A stretch of DNA of 64,000 nucleotides, from NCBI GenBank assembly GCA_037952775.1, contig JBANAY010000003.1, positions 24,304,001 through 24,368,000 on the forward strand, read 5' to 3'. The notes under the pieces were generated by a model. It was not told where the DNA came from. It searched no databases and saw nothing but the letters and a program-made list of their open reading frames with translations. The stretch is from Clonostachys chloroleuca (taxonomy: Eukaryota; Ascomycota; Sordariomycetes; Hypocreales; Bionectriaceae). A program made the position numbers and the translations under genes. Shown in pieces: positions 22,827-35,150 of the stretch. Each line of letters opens with the position of its first letter. The stretch's first letter is position 1.

Positions 22827-23899
22827 TACATTTGATTCTTTGCTTCCTGGTATTGAAAAGAGGTGTTGAAAAGACCTGAAATGAAGAATAGAGGCGGAAC
22901 CGCAAATGCCAAGCGAGCAAAGAAGCACTTAAATATGAGATGAATGATGAGACGAACTAGCCTACACTGTACGGCTCAAAGTGCTGGTAACTTTAGCTCC
23001 ACGTACATGTGGGACAGTTGCAGACACTATTTTGTTATTGTGTTGCTAGCCGAGTAGCCCTTTCGGCGTCTATGGTGATATGATATGTGAGAATGTCGAC
23101 GGCTGATCCTTTAGTGGGGATTCACGACTACATATTTGGAAGAAGTAATTATCTCACTAGGGCTTCAAGTGAATATCAAGACATCAGGCCTGGCTTGAGT
23201 TACACTGATGGTGGGGAGACTTGATTTCCAGACTCTTGGGTTTACAGGCCCTGGTATTTGAGAATGAGACAATTCACAGGGGAAATGATAACTTCTGTTA
23301 ATAATAACCGGGAGAAGGGCTAAATGCGGGCACAAAAGAGCTTCAACCAGACTAAGTCTACAATGACGACGTTATCAATTGGCTCTAGTCCGAAGATTGT
23401 TCCTAAAATTGCTATTTCCGTGAAGGGTTACAGCGACTTGATAACCAGTCCGATGCTCGGAATGGCGTAATCGCCCAAAACGTGCTTGAAGTTATCTAGT
23501 CATTGCGTTATGAAGTAATGATAGACAACCCCTCTCTACCAAAGATTGCTTTAATAAACATTCAGGCTACATCATTGGTCATTTGGGATAGTACCCCACG
23601 TTGATGTCGTCTTCAACCTGACAAAGCACGAATATGCCTAATCCCTGATTGGAAGCACGCAATGGCGTTACCTTGTCTGGCAGCGGGTGCTAAGCGATAA
23701 CGCGGGGTCTATTTTCCGGAGATAATCAGAATATCCAAAGATGTTCCCGGTTTTCTGGTCTCTAATAAAGGCTTCTTTCTCACGTTCCTGTTGGACTTGA
23801 CGCATGGATTGAAGGATATAGTCACCCACTAGGATTCGTTACGTTTGCCCTGAACTATTGTAGTATCTTTCACTGTTGCGTTTCTCCCTCACCTTTACC
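22827..23899. other. Divergent intergenic region
   Basis: About 1.1 kb between the leftward MFS gene and the rightward 2-oxoglutarate oxygenase. No coding signal. It probably holds both promoters. Confidence 0.45.
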
Positions 23900-25235
23900 A
23901 TGGCCCCCATCGCTCTTGACTCAGTGGAAGCGCAGAATCAGGTAAATGAAAAGGTCCTAATCAAAACCTGGAAGCGTCCCGAGGTAACAAAGGAGAACCT
24001 TGACTGGGCCGAGTTGCCCAAGATCGATCTCTCAAAGTTCGATACACCTGGTGGGAAGCAAGAACTTGCCCAATCTTTGTATAGGGCAGTCACGGAGGTT
24101 GGCTTCTGGTCCGTTGTCAACACTGGCATTGACGACGAAAGCGTGCTTCGCCAATTCAGCATTGGAAACACATTTTTCCAGGAGTCCCTTGAAGAAAAGA
24201 GAACTTTCCCTTGTAACTTTGCGGAAGGTGAGTATTTCGGGTACAGGGAAAACTCAAGATGGATCGGCGATACTGGAGTAAAAGAAAACATTGAAATGGT
24301 GTGTGCGGCCTATTTAAAACCCTGAACCTACCAGAACGCGGCCTAGCTAATCGACACATAATAAACAGCTTAACATCCCAAAGCCCATCAAGCTCTTTCA
24401 GAATGTAGGCAGACATCGAGTTGTTAAAGAGAATTGGAGCGACATCGCCAAATTCCACAGAGAACTCTGGGACAAGGTTCTTCGGAAGCTGTTTGTTCTG
24501 ATCTCCATTATTCTGGAGCTGCCAGAAGACTACCTCGCAGATGCTCATGAATATGAGGATGAATCTGATGATCACCTTCGTTACATGATTGTAAGCTGAC
24601 GCATCCTCAAGTTTACCTCTTGTTTCTACGATAAAGACACGAAAGCTAATGCTATAAACAGTATAATGTGCGATCACAAGAAGATTGGGATAAAGCTCAA
24701 GCATACTCCAAAGGAGGCCACACTGACTTTGGAAGCCTAACGCTCCTGTTCTCACAACATGTGGCTGGTCTCCAAATCCGTACACCGGAGGGTAATTGGA
24801 AATATGTGAAGCCTGTTGAAGGTGGAATCACCTGCAATGCTGCAGACACACTATCTTTCTTGACCAATGGTATATCCTTCTCCGCAAATTCTCTTGAACC
24901 GCGCAAGCCACTAACCCAGTCTCTTTAGGGTTCATCAAGTCCACAGTTCATCGTGTTGTCACTCCTCCCAAAGATCAGATTGATATTCCCCGGTTAGTCT
25001 CCTCTACTTTAGCCGCCCTGGAGCCAGTACTCCCATGAGGACCGTCCCATCCCCACTTCTTGATCGCCTTGGCCTGATCCCTGAGGAACATAAAGACCTC
25101 AGCCGGCCCGTGCCCAATGGCACTGAGTACGTGCGCGCGCGTGTCAAGGATGTCCACCACAAGACTGTTCTTGATAAACGGGAGGGGACTTCATTTGAGT
25201 TCCGCGGGTTAAAGGTTCAGAATCATTATGCATGA
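23900..25235 (+). CDS. 2-oxoglutarate/Fe(II) dioxygenase (isopenicillin N synthase-like), one possible frameshift
   Basis: Exons 23900-24298, 24369-24590, 24662-24869 and from 24929 join in frame; the start ATG sits in ACCATGG context. The N-terminal DIOX_N domain has SLYRAVTEVGFWSVVNTG. The catalytic double-stranded beta-helix has GGHTDFGSLTLLF (first His and Asp iron ligands) and FIKSTVHRVV (second His). Near 24996 the frame shifts by one base: the expected continuation LLYFSRPGASTPMR is in the frame that leads to the final TGA at 25233-25235, while the exon 4 frame stops early. A missing base in the TTAGTC stretch would explain it. Members oxidise or desaturate small metabolites; the substrate is unknown. 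Confidence 0.8.
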
Positions 25236-26843
25236 TGTAGAATTAGTCATGATGTAGAATTAATATGAAGACAATCTTGATCGGTTGAGTTACGAGGCGC
25301 CTTCCAATCTTGCATGTGCATTGTGATGTATGTGAGTTTAAACTAAGGTAGAGAACTGTTTCCTAAATTCGAGGACAAATTGAGAGTCAATAACTCGAAA
25401 CGGAGCAACAGTTAAGCATCAGCTCACCATATAAATACAGATCATGTGTATAGCTCGCCTCTAGGTTTCAAGACGACGGATGGAATAATAAAAATGTCGA
25501 AGCCAGGAAATATGGTTCGTTATGATTCAAGTTCCGAAGTCTTCACTGGATTTTTTCGTATCTTCTCACACATCTGTTCAGAGTCAATTCAAAACTTTGT
25601 TTCCTATGTTTACATCATGACGCAAACAGCCATTAACCATCGGCAATTGGTATCTAGAGTGCCTGATCGTCATCCCAATGTAGTATTGAATATGCATATC
25701 AGCATATATTTATGCAATGATGTGCAGAGCCTTTATGAGCTTGACGTGGTGGGTCGATTTTATAAAAAAAAAAAAAAGGGGGAGGAGAGGATCCTCCGTG
25801 GTTAGAGTCTGCTCGTACCCCAGATGTACTGCTATTGGGCAGCATTCAGTCAGCCTAGTTTGATTTTGCATCCCTGTTCGTAAGCTCCTGTGTCCGGAAA
25901 TTGCTTCGTGGAACAACCTTTTTGGATTTTGGCGGCGGGCAGATTCTTTGGCACCGATCCTACCCTATATCAGTAACTTCAATTATCTTCTCGAACACTC
26001 AAGAAGATTCATTAACCGTACTTGGAAAATCTCATACCGTCCTTCCATGAAATGAACGAATCAGTACACATCTTATTACTTTCTGTCTGCATTACGGGCA
26101 TGAAGTAAAGTTTCATGTCGATGGTTTGATGGTTTGATCTGACAAGGTGGTTGGCAATCCCTGTTTTGGAAACTCAAACTACACTTTGATTCCAGCCACT
26201 TTTGTTCCAAAGAAATCGATCGATAATATCATGAGTTCTTAGGAATTTGTGTATTGGATTATGGCTATGTCAATCATGGATGGCCGTGTAATGATCTGGT
26301 TTGTATAGTATCCTCATTAGCTCGCGCTGAAAGTTTCAGCAGGAAGCCTTCCTAGAAAGCTTGCAAAGATGGCATGTTATGATTTATCATTTGGTGAACG
26401 GATCACGAGGTAGACGTGAGAATTACTAAAGAGACCTTTTAACACAGCATACATGAAAGTACGCTTAAGGTAATGGCCACGATCCGTTGTCCTCCAAGGT
26501 GAAACTGTATCAAACCATAGGCGGACTGTCGGGCAAATGACTTCAGGAAAGTTATTTCTTGATCCGAAAATATATTTCTTCGACCTTCATAGCACTTTCG
26601 GTATCCAAAAGAACGGCCGAAATCAACTTCCAGATCCTCAGCTCCTGTAGGTGTGTGTGCTCTTGTTAGTTTCGTGGCGACTCGCATCTCCCGTCTTCCC
26701 CGAGATACCCGTCTTTCCCGATGTTCCGTTTTGGTCGCGCATGTTTGTCAACAACCACTGACATCTCAAGAAAATACATATATAGAGGATAATGAAATGT
26801 TGCAAATGAGTTACGAGAGCCCAACGATTATTGAACTTTGAAT
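25236..26843. other. Intergenic region
   Basis: About 1.6 kb without a supported gene. Just after the oxygenase stop there is a short direct repeat (CATGATGTAGAATTA, twice within about 32 bases), and a 13-base A run lies at about 25765-25777. The right part is the nitrilase promoter. Confidence 0.45.
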
Positions 26844-27917
26844 ATGTCCGCCCAAACTCGAGTCGCCGCCTGCCATGTCGCCGCGGTGTTTTTATCAGCG
26901 CGACAGACAACGGCAAAGGCCATTGGCTTGATAAAGGAGGCCGCCAAGAACGAAGCCAACTTGGTTATCTTCCCTGAGACATTCATTTCGGCTTTTCCTA
27001 TCTGGAGCTCGCTACGCCCTCCAACCGCCAATCATGACTTGTTCAAGCGCATGACCCATGAGTCCGTCTACGCGGATGGAGAAGAAATACAATCCATTCG
27101 TGCTACGGCCAAAGAGCTGAAGATAATGGTCAGCATTGGTCTCTCAGAGAAAGTTCGCTCCAGTAGCGGAACTTTATACAACTCGAATATTCTCATTGGC
27201 ACCGAGGGAGAGGTTCTTGTCCATCATCGGAAACTTGTACCGACATTTTTCGAAAAGTTAACCTGGTCTCCCGGTGATGGCCACGGCCTGCGAGTCGCCG
27301 AAACTCCTTACGGAAAGATTGGCAACTTGATTTGTGGTGAAAACACCAACCCGCTCGCTCGATACACTCTCATGGCTCAGGGTGAACAAATCCATATATC
27401 TACATGGCCACCGATCTGGCCAACTCGAGTGCGTCCTGTGTCACAAGAGAGCTTAACTACCGAGGCGATACAAAAACCCGACTATGACAACGTCACTGCC
27501 AATAGAACGCGGGCTGCTGCCCACTGCTTCGAAGCCAAGTGTTTTGGGGTTCTCTGCAGTGCTGTCCTCGGCGACGACGCGATCGAAGCTATTTCTGAGG
27601 GGTTTCCTCACTTGACACAGGTGCTCGAAGAAGCTCAGCGTGGCGCAACACAGTTCTTGGATCCGACGGGAGCACCTTTACCTGGATTCATCGTGGATGA
27701 GTCGCAGAGCCATATGCCGACCGATTTTCTACAAAGCGCCGAAGGCATCTTGTATGCTGATATCAACCTAGAGGATTGTATAGAAGGGAAACAGTACCAT
27801 GATGTTGTCGGCGGATACCAACGTCTCGATGTCTTCAATCTCAAAGTCGACCGAACACGTCGGCTTCCAGTCAGATTCACGCAGAGAGAGGACAAGCTTG
27901 ATATCCAGGAGTTTTAA
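26844..27917 (+). CDS. Nitrilase
   Basis: An intron-free frame of 357 residues from ATG 26844 to TAA at 27915-27917, the typical length of nitrilases. The whole catalytic set is present: Glu45 in IFPETF, Lys130 in HHRKLVPTFFEKLTW and Cys164 in NLICGENTNPLARY. This group hydrolyses a nitrile directly to the carboxylic acid and ammonia in the cytosol; the CGENxNP block is characteristic of aliphatic/arylacetonitrile-type fungal nitrilases. The gene is intact. It lies about 3 kb from an intact aldoxime dehydratase, the enzyme that makes nitriles, with a permease between them, which supports an aldoxime-to-acid route. Confidence 0.92.
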   Translation: MSAQTRVAACHVAAVFLSARQTTAKAIGLIKEAAKNEANLVIFPETFISAFPIWSSLRPPTANHDLFKRMTHESVYADGEEIQSIRATAKELKIMVSIGLSEKVRSSSGTLYNSNILIGTEGEVLVHHRKLVPTFFEKLTWSPGDGHGLRVAETPYGKIGNLICGENTNPLARYTLMAQGEQIHISTWPPIWPTRVRPVSQESLTTEAIQKPDYDNVTANRTRAAAHCFEAKCFGVLCSAVLGDDAIEAISEGFPHLTQVLEEAQRGATQFLDPTGAPLPGFIVDESQSHMPTDFLQSAEGILYADINLEDCIEGKQYHDVVGGYQRLDVFNLKVDRTRRLPVRFTQREDKLDIQEF

Positions 27918-28445
27918 GTAGACACCCAGATACGCTATTTGCTCCAATGACATCTTTTGCCATTGTATATAACTTTCTGAATCGAAGAACCATTTGGCGT
28001 CATGGTGAATTAACATATTTACTTCGTATAGCCTTAAATGCTATTTATCCATGTCTGCGTTTGGTCGTTGCATACATTATACAGCTCTTAAAATTGAGAT
28101 AACGGATGAGGGAGTTGGAGTACAAAGTGAAAAATAGCAATCAAGATGCCAGACCCGGCATCTCAACAAATTGAATAAACACCTGAATAAATAATAAATT
28201 TCATCTCGCTATCGACTGCAATCAAGAGGTAAACACCATGACTCTGCCAAGATTTTCTTAGTGAAACCAATATAATTATTTTGAATTGCTATGGCACTAT
28301 CAGTTGATAGAACTAGAGCTGTAAATTAAACTAAACTCAACTAAAGCTACTATGCTCGAGGTTATCGTATTTGCAGCCTCATACTAAACTATTTCCCACC
28401 ATTCTAGTCATAGCATGGCCCGTTCTTCTAGGAATCGATCGTTCC
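27918..28445. other. Convergent intergenic region
   Basis: Spacer between the ends of the nitrilase and the leftward MFS gene. AT-rich, no supported gene. Confidence 0.45.
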
Positions 28446-30113
28446 CTAAACGGTGTAAACGAAGTCAGGCCGCTTATCTCCAGCGATCCATTTTTCCTCT
28501 TCTGTCATGTTGTTCCACTTCGTATCCAGCTTGCCTGCTCGACGGTGAGCATTTGACGCCTTGAGGGCGAAGTGCATCAATGCTGAGACACCAAAGAGAA
28601 GAAAGAATTGATAACCGAGGACCACTCCGTGCCCAGTCCAGAATCGAGGCGACTCTCTAAGCAGATAGATATTGCATGAAAGAACGCCATTAAGGTTTCC
28701 AAAGCCTGTAACCATACCCACAACGATCGCACGCTTGAGTGAGCCCTCTGTATTGTTGATTGCCCACGATATTGTGTTGGGTAGCACGGGGTATATACCA
28801 GCTGCTCCTAGAAAGGTTCCTGCATATTGGACTTGAGGATCTTGTGAGGAGATTAGCATCACAAAGCCCGTCATGCCCACAACAACAGTCCCCATGTTCA
28901 GCAGGCCACGCTGGCGGGTTCTATCGGCGACATACCCAACTGCTATTGTGCAGAGAGCAGCACCAGCGTAAGGTGGCACGGATAGGAGTTGAGCCTTGGT
29001 TCCTTGGTGGCCCATACCCCGAAGAATCGTGGGTAGGAAGAGCGAGAAGGCATAGATGGGAACAAGGGTACCGGCGTTGATCAGCATGTAACCGTAGGTC
29101 TTCCAGTCACATAGCGCGGCCCAGATATATCTCTTATCAAAGTCGTCAGCTGTCTTACCTTGCTTATTGGCAAGGATACGGCGCTGAACCCGGATCCGGT
29201 CGTCAGGGGACAGGAATTTGGCGGTGTCGGGCCAATCAAACACCATCCACCAGCAAAGACAGCCCACAGCAATGGTAATCAAGCCTTCAATGATGAAGAT
29301 CCAAGCCCATCCGGGTTGGCCGCCAACCCCGTCCATTTTAGCAATGGCCGCTGCTAGAAGTCCGCCAAAGGATCCGGCTAGGGCAGCGGAGGAAGAGAAT
29401 ATAGCCATCCGAAAGCCAATCTCTGTTGACTTATACCAGCAAGAAAGATAATAGCTGACACCTGATAGTAGACATCAATTAGCAGATGGTTAAAGATGAA
29501 CGCGAGAAGAGATTGAAAGTGTATGGCCCTGACGTACCTGGAAACAGGCCGGCCTCGGCCATACCAAGAAACCAACGCGCTGCGAGAATTCCACTATGGT
29601 TTTTGACAAGGCCAGTCAAAGTCACGATGACTCCCCAGGTGATGATAATTGACATGAGAAAGAATCGAGGTTTTAGTTGTTTGAGAAGCATATTGGTCGC
29701 TGGTTCAAAGACAGCGTAGCTGACAAAAAAGATGGTCAAGGCACTGTTATAGTCGCCGCCCGACATGTTTAGGTCAAGCTCCATGCCCACCAGACGAGCA
29801 TTTCCGATGTTCGTTCGATCGAGGAAGGAGAGAAGATATAGAACAGACAACCATGGGATGAGCCAGAAGTCGATCCGGCGAACAAGCTTGCGGTCCTAAA
29901 CGCGTGCTTTGGTTAGTAAATAGCATAAGATATTTGTAGAGTCATGGAGTTTACAATGGCTGCCCTTTCTTCCTCGCTTTGGCCAGCGTCAGGATCGGGC
30001 AACGCGGCGAGAGCTTGGGCGCGTTCGCGCTCAATGTCTGTCGTACTCTCCCCATTCATGACGCTGGGGCTTTGCAACTCGAGGTCGAGTTTCTGCTTAG
30101 CATCTGACTGCAT
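28446..30113 (-). CDS. MFS permease, anion:cation symporter family (Tna1-like)
   Basis: Three exons, 30113-29955, 29895-29538 and 29461-28446, with clean GT...AG introns, give 510 residues with no disruption. After a soluble, acidic N-terminus come YLLSFLDRTNIGNARLVGME (TM1 signature of the nicotinate/allantoate group), RWFLGMAEAGLFPG (TM4), GWAWIFIIEGLITIAVG (TM6) and VAVGYVADRTRQRG-like cytosolic loop residues. About 12 membrane spans. It should import a small carboxylate or nitrogen compound through the plasma membrane. Its place between the nitrilase and the aldoxime dehydratase suggests it carries the pathway's substrate or product (inference). It is divergent from the aldoxime dehydratase. 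Confidence 0.9.
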
Positions 30114-30967
30114 GATGGACCGTGTAAAGTGATGTAGTTAGGGATTAGTATTGTTGCACGAGAACTTGTTCAGAAAGACCGATATCAAGATACCTGTCGC
30201 GAGCGACCGCTTGAAGCTAAATACTACGATTTAAGACCTCTGATAACAACCGGTATCAATCCAATGACAATGCTTTGAGATAAGACGAGCTATCCGGCTC
30301 TACTTCTAGCTCCGTACCCCAGGTTCTAGGTCTCAGCCAAATCTAAGATAAGGTTCACTCCATAACCCCGGGTCGACCTTGGGTCTAGTATCTCGCCTTA
30401 CCATTGCCACATTCCACACCCGCTTGGACTTATAGCAAACCACCATTTCAAGTAAACTCATCGGTATTTTATTGATCAATACAAGTTACAGCTAATATGA
30501 GTCTCTTAAATAAGCATAATGTCGAATTAAACGAGACAGAATAGGGTTTTTGGTCTAGGATGTTTCTTTCCTCTCCTTTAGATTTCCCTTACGCCCGAAT
30601 TACATCTCTAGTTGCATGTCCGGTCTATCCGATCCTGTATCTCGCATATGGCGTGACAGTCTATTAGGAGATACTGTTGTTATCCTTGCTAGTATCGGAA
30701 TCCAAAAGTAGGGTTGAACGTGATTAGAGAAATTGATAATATATGATGGGCTCTGCGGCTGAGCTCAAACCCGTACTATCCGCAGTACCCGTGTTATCCG
30801 TCGTGCTATGGCCTCCACAGTATAATAGTGTTCCAATGCCTAAGTTATGCGAGAGTGAGTGGTTCATAAACTTCGGCTAAATGAAGCGATTCAACAGGCT
30901 TAGCCTACCATTTTGCCAAAGATACGAATCTTACGTGTCTTTGAATGTTCAATCACTGCACCGCACA
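30114..30967. promoter_or_regulatory. Divergent promoter between MFS permease and aldoxime dehydratase
   Basis: An 0.85-kb spacer between head-to-head genes. It contains a few CGG/CCG triplets (for example near 30248 and 30293), the kind bound by Zn2Cys6 regulators, and no coding sequence. Shared control of permease and enzyme is plausible but not shown. Confidence 0.35.
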
Positions 30968-32074
30968 ATGTCTTGCCCGGCTAGGATCTACCCCCTCCGC
31001 AAACCAAAGGGCCACAAGCTTCCAATCCCAAGGTGGAAGCTCGTCCTAGACAAGGATGTCAGCCATGTGTTTACAGCTTACATCGGGGTCCAGCAACATT
31101 CCGATGTAGAAGCTGCATCACGGGCCAAGTCTCAAGCTACCGCTGCTGTCCAGGCGTGGCTGAAGACCGACACAGGACCATCGGCATTTGAGCAATTCAG
31201 CTTAATTGATGGTTGCGATGTTCACGATGCGGCTGTATGGGTGTGCTACTGGACCGAAGCAGCAAAGTATAAGCAAAGTCTTGAGGCCCTGTCGCTTCCC
31301 TCGCTCTATTCAAGACTAGAAACCCCTGGTCGCACTTCTATCGGTCTATGGCGCGAGGCGTTTGCGACAGAAGTTTCGAGACTGGAAACCAACTACTCTG
31401 GACTCAACTATCTCCCTGGCCTTGCAAGAATACCCGGTACGAGCACTACGGAGCATGATAACTCTGCGTATTGGGGCGCAGCACGCGATCGTATTCCCGA
31501 CTCTGCACACGACCTCTTCCCTCCCTCCGCCGACGCAGCTCTTGTAAAGGCCGAAGATGTGCCTCGCGGTCTTGGACAGTACCTTGCTGGAACCAATACC
31601 GAGAACGTGGCTCATATCAGATCAGGCCAATACTGGGAGAATTGTGCCCAAGACGAAGCCGACGCCTACGAGAGGAAGCTGGAGCCAACCCTCCATGCCG
31701 GCCTTTCCTACTTATGGGAGAATCAACAGGAAACGGGTGCTCAAGGATTACGATACCTCAGGAACAAAAGAAATCTCGAAGGTCCTGACGACAACAGTCG
31801 CCTGCCTAAAGAAACCTGCGGTGCCGGTTTCTTTACCAGCCTTGAAGCGCTTGAAACGTGGGCCAAAACACATCGCTCTCATCTGGCAATCTACCGTGGG
31901 GCGCTCTCTCATTATAAGGCATTTGAAGGTAGGAGGGAGCTACGGACATGGCATGAAGTTTCTGTATTGAGGAGCGGGGATGCAAAGTTCGAGTATCTCA
32001 ATTGCGTCTCGAATACGGGAGTTATTCAAAGTGTACAGCTGGAAGTGAAGGATGATGGTGTAGACAATTTATAG
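30968..32074 (+). CDS. Aldoxime dehydratase (haem-containing, OxdA family)
   Basis: An intron-free frame. I prefer ATG 30968 (368 residues, A at -3), which fits the family's usual 350-370; an upstream in-frame ATG at 30881 would add 29 residues. The active-site blocks of bacterial OxdA are all present: AYWGAARDR with the substrate-binding Arg (about 173), AHIRSGQYW with Ser219, HRSHLAIY with the axial haem His305, and RTWHEVSVL with the catalytic His329. The enzyme dehydrates an aldoxime to a nitrile in the cytosol, using ferrous haem. It is intact, divergent from an MFS permease and about 3 kb from an intact nitrilase, which would take the nitrile on to an acid and ammonia. Confidence 0.92.
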   Translation: MSCPARIYPLRKPKGHKLPIPRWKLVLDKDVSHVFTAYIGVQQHSDVEAASRAKSQATAAVQAWLKTDTGPSAFEQFSLIDGCDVHDAAVWVCYWTEAAKYKQSLEALSLPSLYSRLETPGRTSIGLWREAFATEVSRLETNYSGLNYLPGLARIPGTSTTEHDNSAYWGAARDRIPDSAHDLFPPSADAALVKAEDVPRGLGQYLAGTNTENVAHIRSGQYWENCAQDEADAYERKLEPTLHAGLSYLWENQQETGAQGLRYLRNKRNLEGPDDNSRLPKETCGAGFFTSLEALETWAKTHRSHLAIYRGALSHYKAFEGRRELRTWHEVSVLRSGDAKFEYLNCVSNTGVIQSVQLEVKDDGVDNL

Positions 32075-32918
32075 TTTCTGCCCAGCGAGAGTAGATTCTA
32101 TTTTGCATTTGTCGGAAGCAACTAGCAATTCGAGGGCTTTGCATAATAACCACGTGCTTGTATACTACTAAACCTTCTGCCAGGTTGTGCATCGTTGGTG
32201 GAGATAGAATCCTCTGGCGGTTGAGGCTTGCAATGATACCGCTCTTACCCACGAGGATCTAATGGGGTTCCTTTGTTTGCCACTCAATAACAAATATAAC
32301 AATATCCGAGGGGCAAACGCTAGAATAAGTGAAATCTTACATAATGGGATCAACTTGATCACGGCATCTGTCTTGTATCCGAGATATTGGAAGTTATACA
32401 GACAACTGGTTTAGGTATAGTGTCTAAAGCAATTGCCTCTCCCTGTAACCAACGCATACATAGTTGAATCCTACCTGCTTCCCTCCTTCTACTTTGCGGC
32501 TGTCGCTGAAGCAGCTGATTTTTCGGGCATAACCATATTAGTACATATCCGCGATTCTGAACCAAGCTTTTCCCAGGACAGCGGTTTCGGCTAGCACGGC
32601 AGCTTCGTCTGGTTAGGCGGACTCTTGGGACTTTGGCATAACTGAATAAAACATAGAAGGTACTTTGCTGGAGCTATTAATACAAAACCAGGCGAATTAG
32701 TAAATTCTTACTCGCATCCATTAACAACTATTAATCTGTCTTAATTTAGAACCTGCTAGCCAGAGATCTAGGCACTAATAAGTCACACTTGCATGACCCT
32801 CCGAGAAGTCCAACTCTTCAATCGTAGTGATAATAACATGCCGAGCCCACTGCACTGATATTTAGTGTTTTCTCTTGTCCTTTATCCCCACTGACGCTTT
32901 TCTCGTCATTTGTTAAAT
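32075..32918. other. Intergenic region
   Basis: Spacer between the aldoxime dehydratase and the glycosidase, both reading rightwards. No supported gene. The right end should hold the glycosidase promoter. Confidence 0.45.
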
Positions 32919-34635
32919 ATGAAGGTCAATCAGTTCCTGCTTTTCTATTACTTTTCCACCGCCGTTTCAGCGGCTGGTTCCCACAGATGTAAGCCTCGAC
33001 AGTCCACAGCAGCTTCTTCTGGGGCCGCGGCTATATCTAGAACAGCAACTGCTTCTTCTACCACGGCCATTGCTTCTAGAACGGCTACTGCTTCTAACAC
33101 AGCGACTGCTTCAAGCACGGTAACTGCATCTGGAACAGCCACTGTGGCCCTCGACTCGGCGTCTGGTACAGCGGCTTTCATTGCCAACGGAGTCCATAAC
33201 GGTATCCCACCGAATGACTTCTCCGCCTATGTGAAGGGTACACCTCCTGCAAAGGCAGCGGTACAGACCCAAATCCCAGACTACTTCTTCACCGGTATCA
33301 AGCTGCAAAATGCTCGTGGTGGCCAAGGAAACCTCCCCAAACCAAGTCGCGGATGGATGTACGGTAAGGAGGAGTACAAGGTATATAAGCAACGATAAAC
33401 CTCCTGTTCTCTCTACCTCTGACTAATGTGAGTGCGGTGCTACTGTATAGAACCGTTTTCGTGCGTTTCACTCCGATTACCTGACCACCCGCAAATTTGG
33501 TGGAAATTATACCCTGATGCTTGGAAACCTCTTCGGACAACGCAATAAGACTTCTCCGCACCCTGGAGATGGTGGAGACTGGACCTCGTGGGATGAGTTC
33601 GTGACAACAATTTGCTCGGATCTCATTGAGAACGACATCCTGGACGGCCTTGACATTGAGGTCTGGAACGAGCCTGACATTCAATTTTACAACTATACAC
33701 CTTGGCTACGGGTTTGGGGCAGAGCTTTTTACCAACTCAAGTAGGTTGGACTCATTGGCATACGCGCCAAGTGAGCTTATGGCTAATCGTTGCTTACCCT
33801 TCTAGAGCGAAACTCCCGTCAAAGGTTCGGGTTGTCGGTCCCGGGCTCGCCAAACCCCCAGCGGATACCGCCTATTGGACCAAATGGCTGGATTTCATCC
33901 AAAAGAATGGGAGCGTCCCCGACGCCTACACTTACCATCACTTACTTACGGGTACCGATCCAGCCATCAGCTATCCTATTTTCCTCGAGCAGCTTTCAAG
34001 CAGAAATCTCCCAGTACGTCCGGTCTACGTAAACGAGTTCGGAGGACCAGCTGAGCAGAAGCCCTCCCATGACGCATGGTTCATTTCTCGGTTCGAACGG
34101 CTCCATCTCTGGGCTGCCCGGGCAAATCGAGAAAGCACAGCGGAGACCACGAATGACTATCTGGCGAATACTCTTGCGAAGAAGGGTGACACCTATAGCC
34201 CTACAGGTTCATGGTGGGTTATGGCATATTACGCAAACATGACTGGAACGCGCCTCCATGCAACTCCGTCCAAAGACGGTGATTTCGATGTGTTTGCCGT
34301 GAGCTCTGGCAAAGGAATTGGGAGTACCAAGATCCTAGCTGGTTCACATGGCACTATCAATCCTTACCGAGTTGCGGTCACTAATATCTCGTCCAAAGGG
34401 TATCCATCTTCTGGGGAAATCGATGTGACCATAAAAGAGTTCGCCTGGAATGGCTTGCATGGAGCCACTCCGTCGCCAAAGATTCATTCAAGAACCAAAA
34501 CGCAAATCAAGAACGACCGGGTCAGTATCGATATTTCGCTTATGATTAAATCATTTGGCGCTGCTAACACGGATTTAGATATTTGTAAATATCAAACCAT
34601 CTAACGGCTCATTTGCTTACGCCTTTGAGTTTTAA
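32919..34635 (+). CDS. Secreted glycoside hydrolase, GH39-like (clan GH-A)
   Basis: Four exons, 32919-33380, 33451-33740, 33806-34520 and 34579-34635, join exactly to give 507 residues. The last tiny exon supplies the ending NGSFAYAFEF. The N-terminus MKVNQFLLFYYFSTAVSAA is a signal peptide, followed by a low-complexity Ser/Thr/Ala linker of about 60 residues made of TATASS-type repeats, probably O-glycosylated. The catalytic domain has WNEPD (general acid/base Glu) and VNEFGG (nucleophile Glu), the clan GH-A pair, and TTRKFGGNYTLMLGNLFG typical of this fungal family. It should act on a cell-wall or plant polysaccharide outside the cell; the exact linkage is unknown. No lesion is seen. Confidence 0.85.
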
Positions 34636-35150
34636 GCCTCCATAAGAAAGAATAGCTGATAGCATAAGCCTAAAATATGTTATAGGGTTATAGATCCTTA
34701 GTGATAAAAATCTAAAGTTTCTTCACTTTCATCTGTACCATATACTACCTATTTTGGCTTTAGGTTAGTGACAATTGGAACATGTCGACAGATATCTCAC
34801 CGTAGGCGTGTGACGGCGTGTGTGTGGTCCTGGTATTCTTGTTCTGGTGCTCAACGGAGCAGAGTCCGCTTACGACTTCCCTGGGCTTTGCGTTCACCTC
34901 TTAAATTTCTTGAATCTCTTTCCTGCGAATCATAGTATTGAACGCTCATGTGTGATTTTCCAAATCACCAATTCCTCTTGTTCACCAGTGGCCAAAGCCT
35001 GACGGCACCAGTCTCCATTCATTCCTAATCTCACATATGTAAGCAAGTAGGAACCAACAAGAACATCAAATGCCTAGCTATCTACAGCGGGATCATACAA
35101 AAAGGTGCGACGCCGAAGTAACAAGAAGTAGCTAAGATCATGGTAAGGCA
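34636..35150. other. Convergent intergenic region
   Basis: Spacer between the ends of the glycosidase and the leftward amino-acid permease. No supported gene. Confidence 0.45.

Noticed and set aside
32948..33187. Ala/Val/Glu-rich frame on the minus strand
   Set aside because: It is the shadow of the Ser/Thr/Ala-rich linker of the secreted glycosidase.
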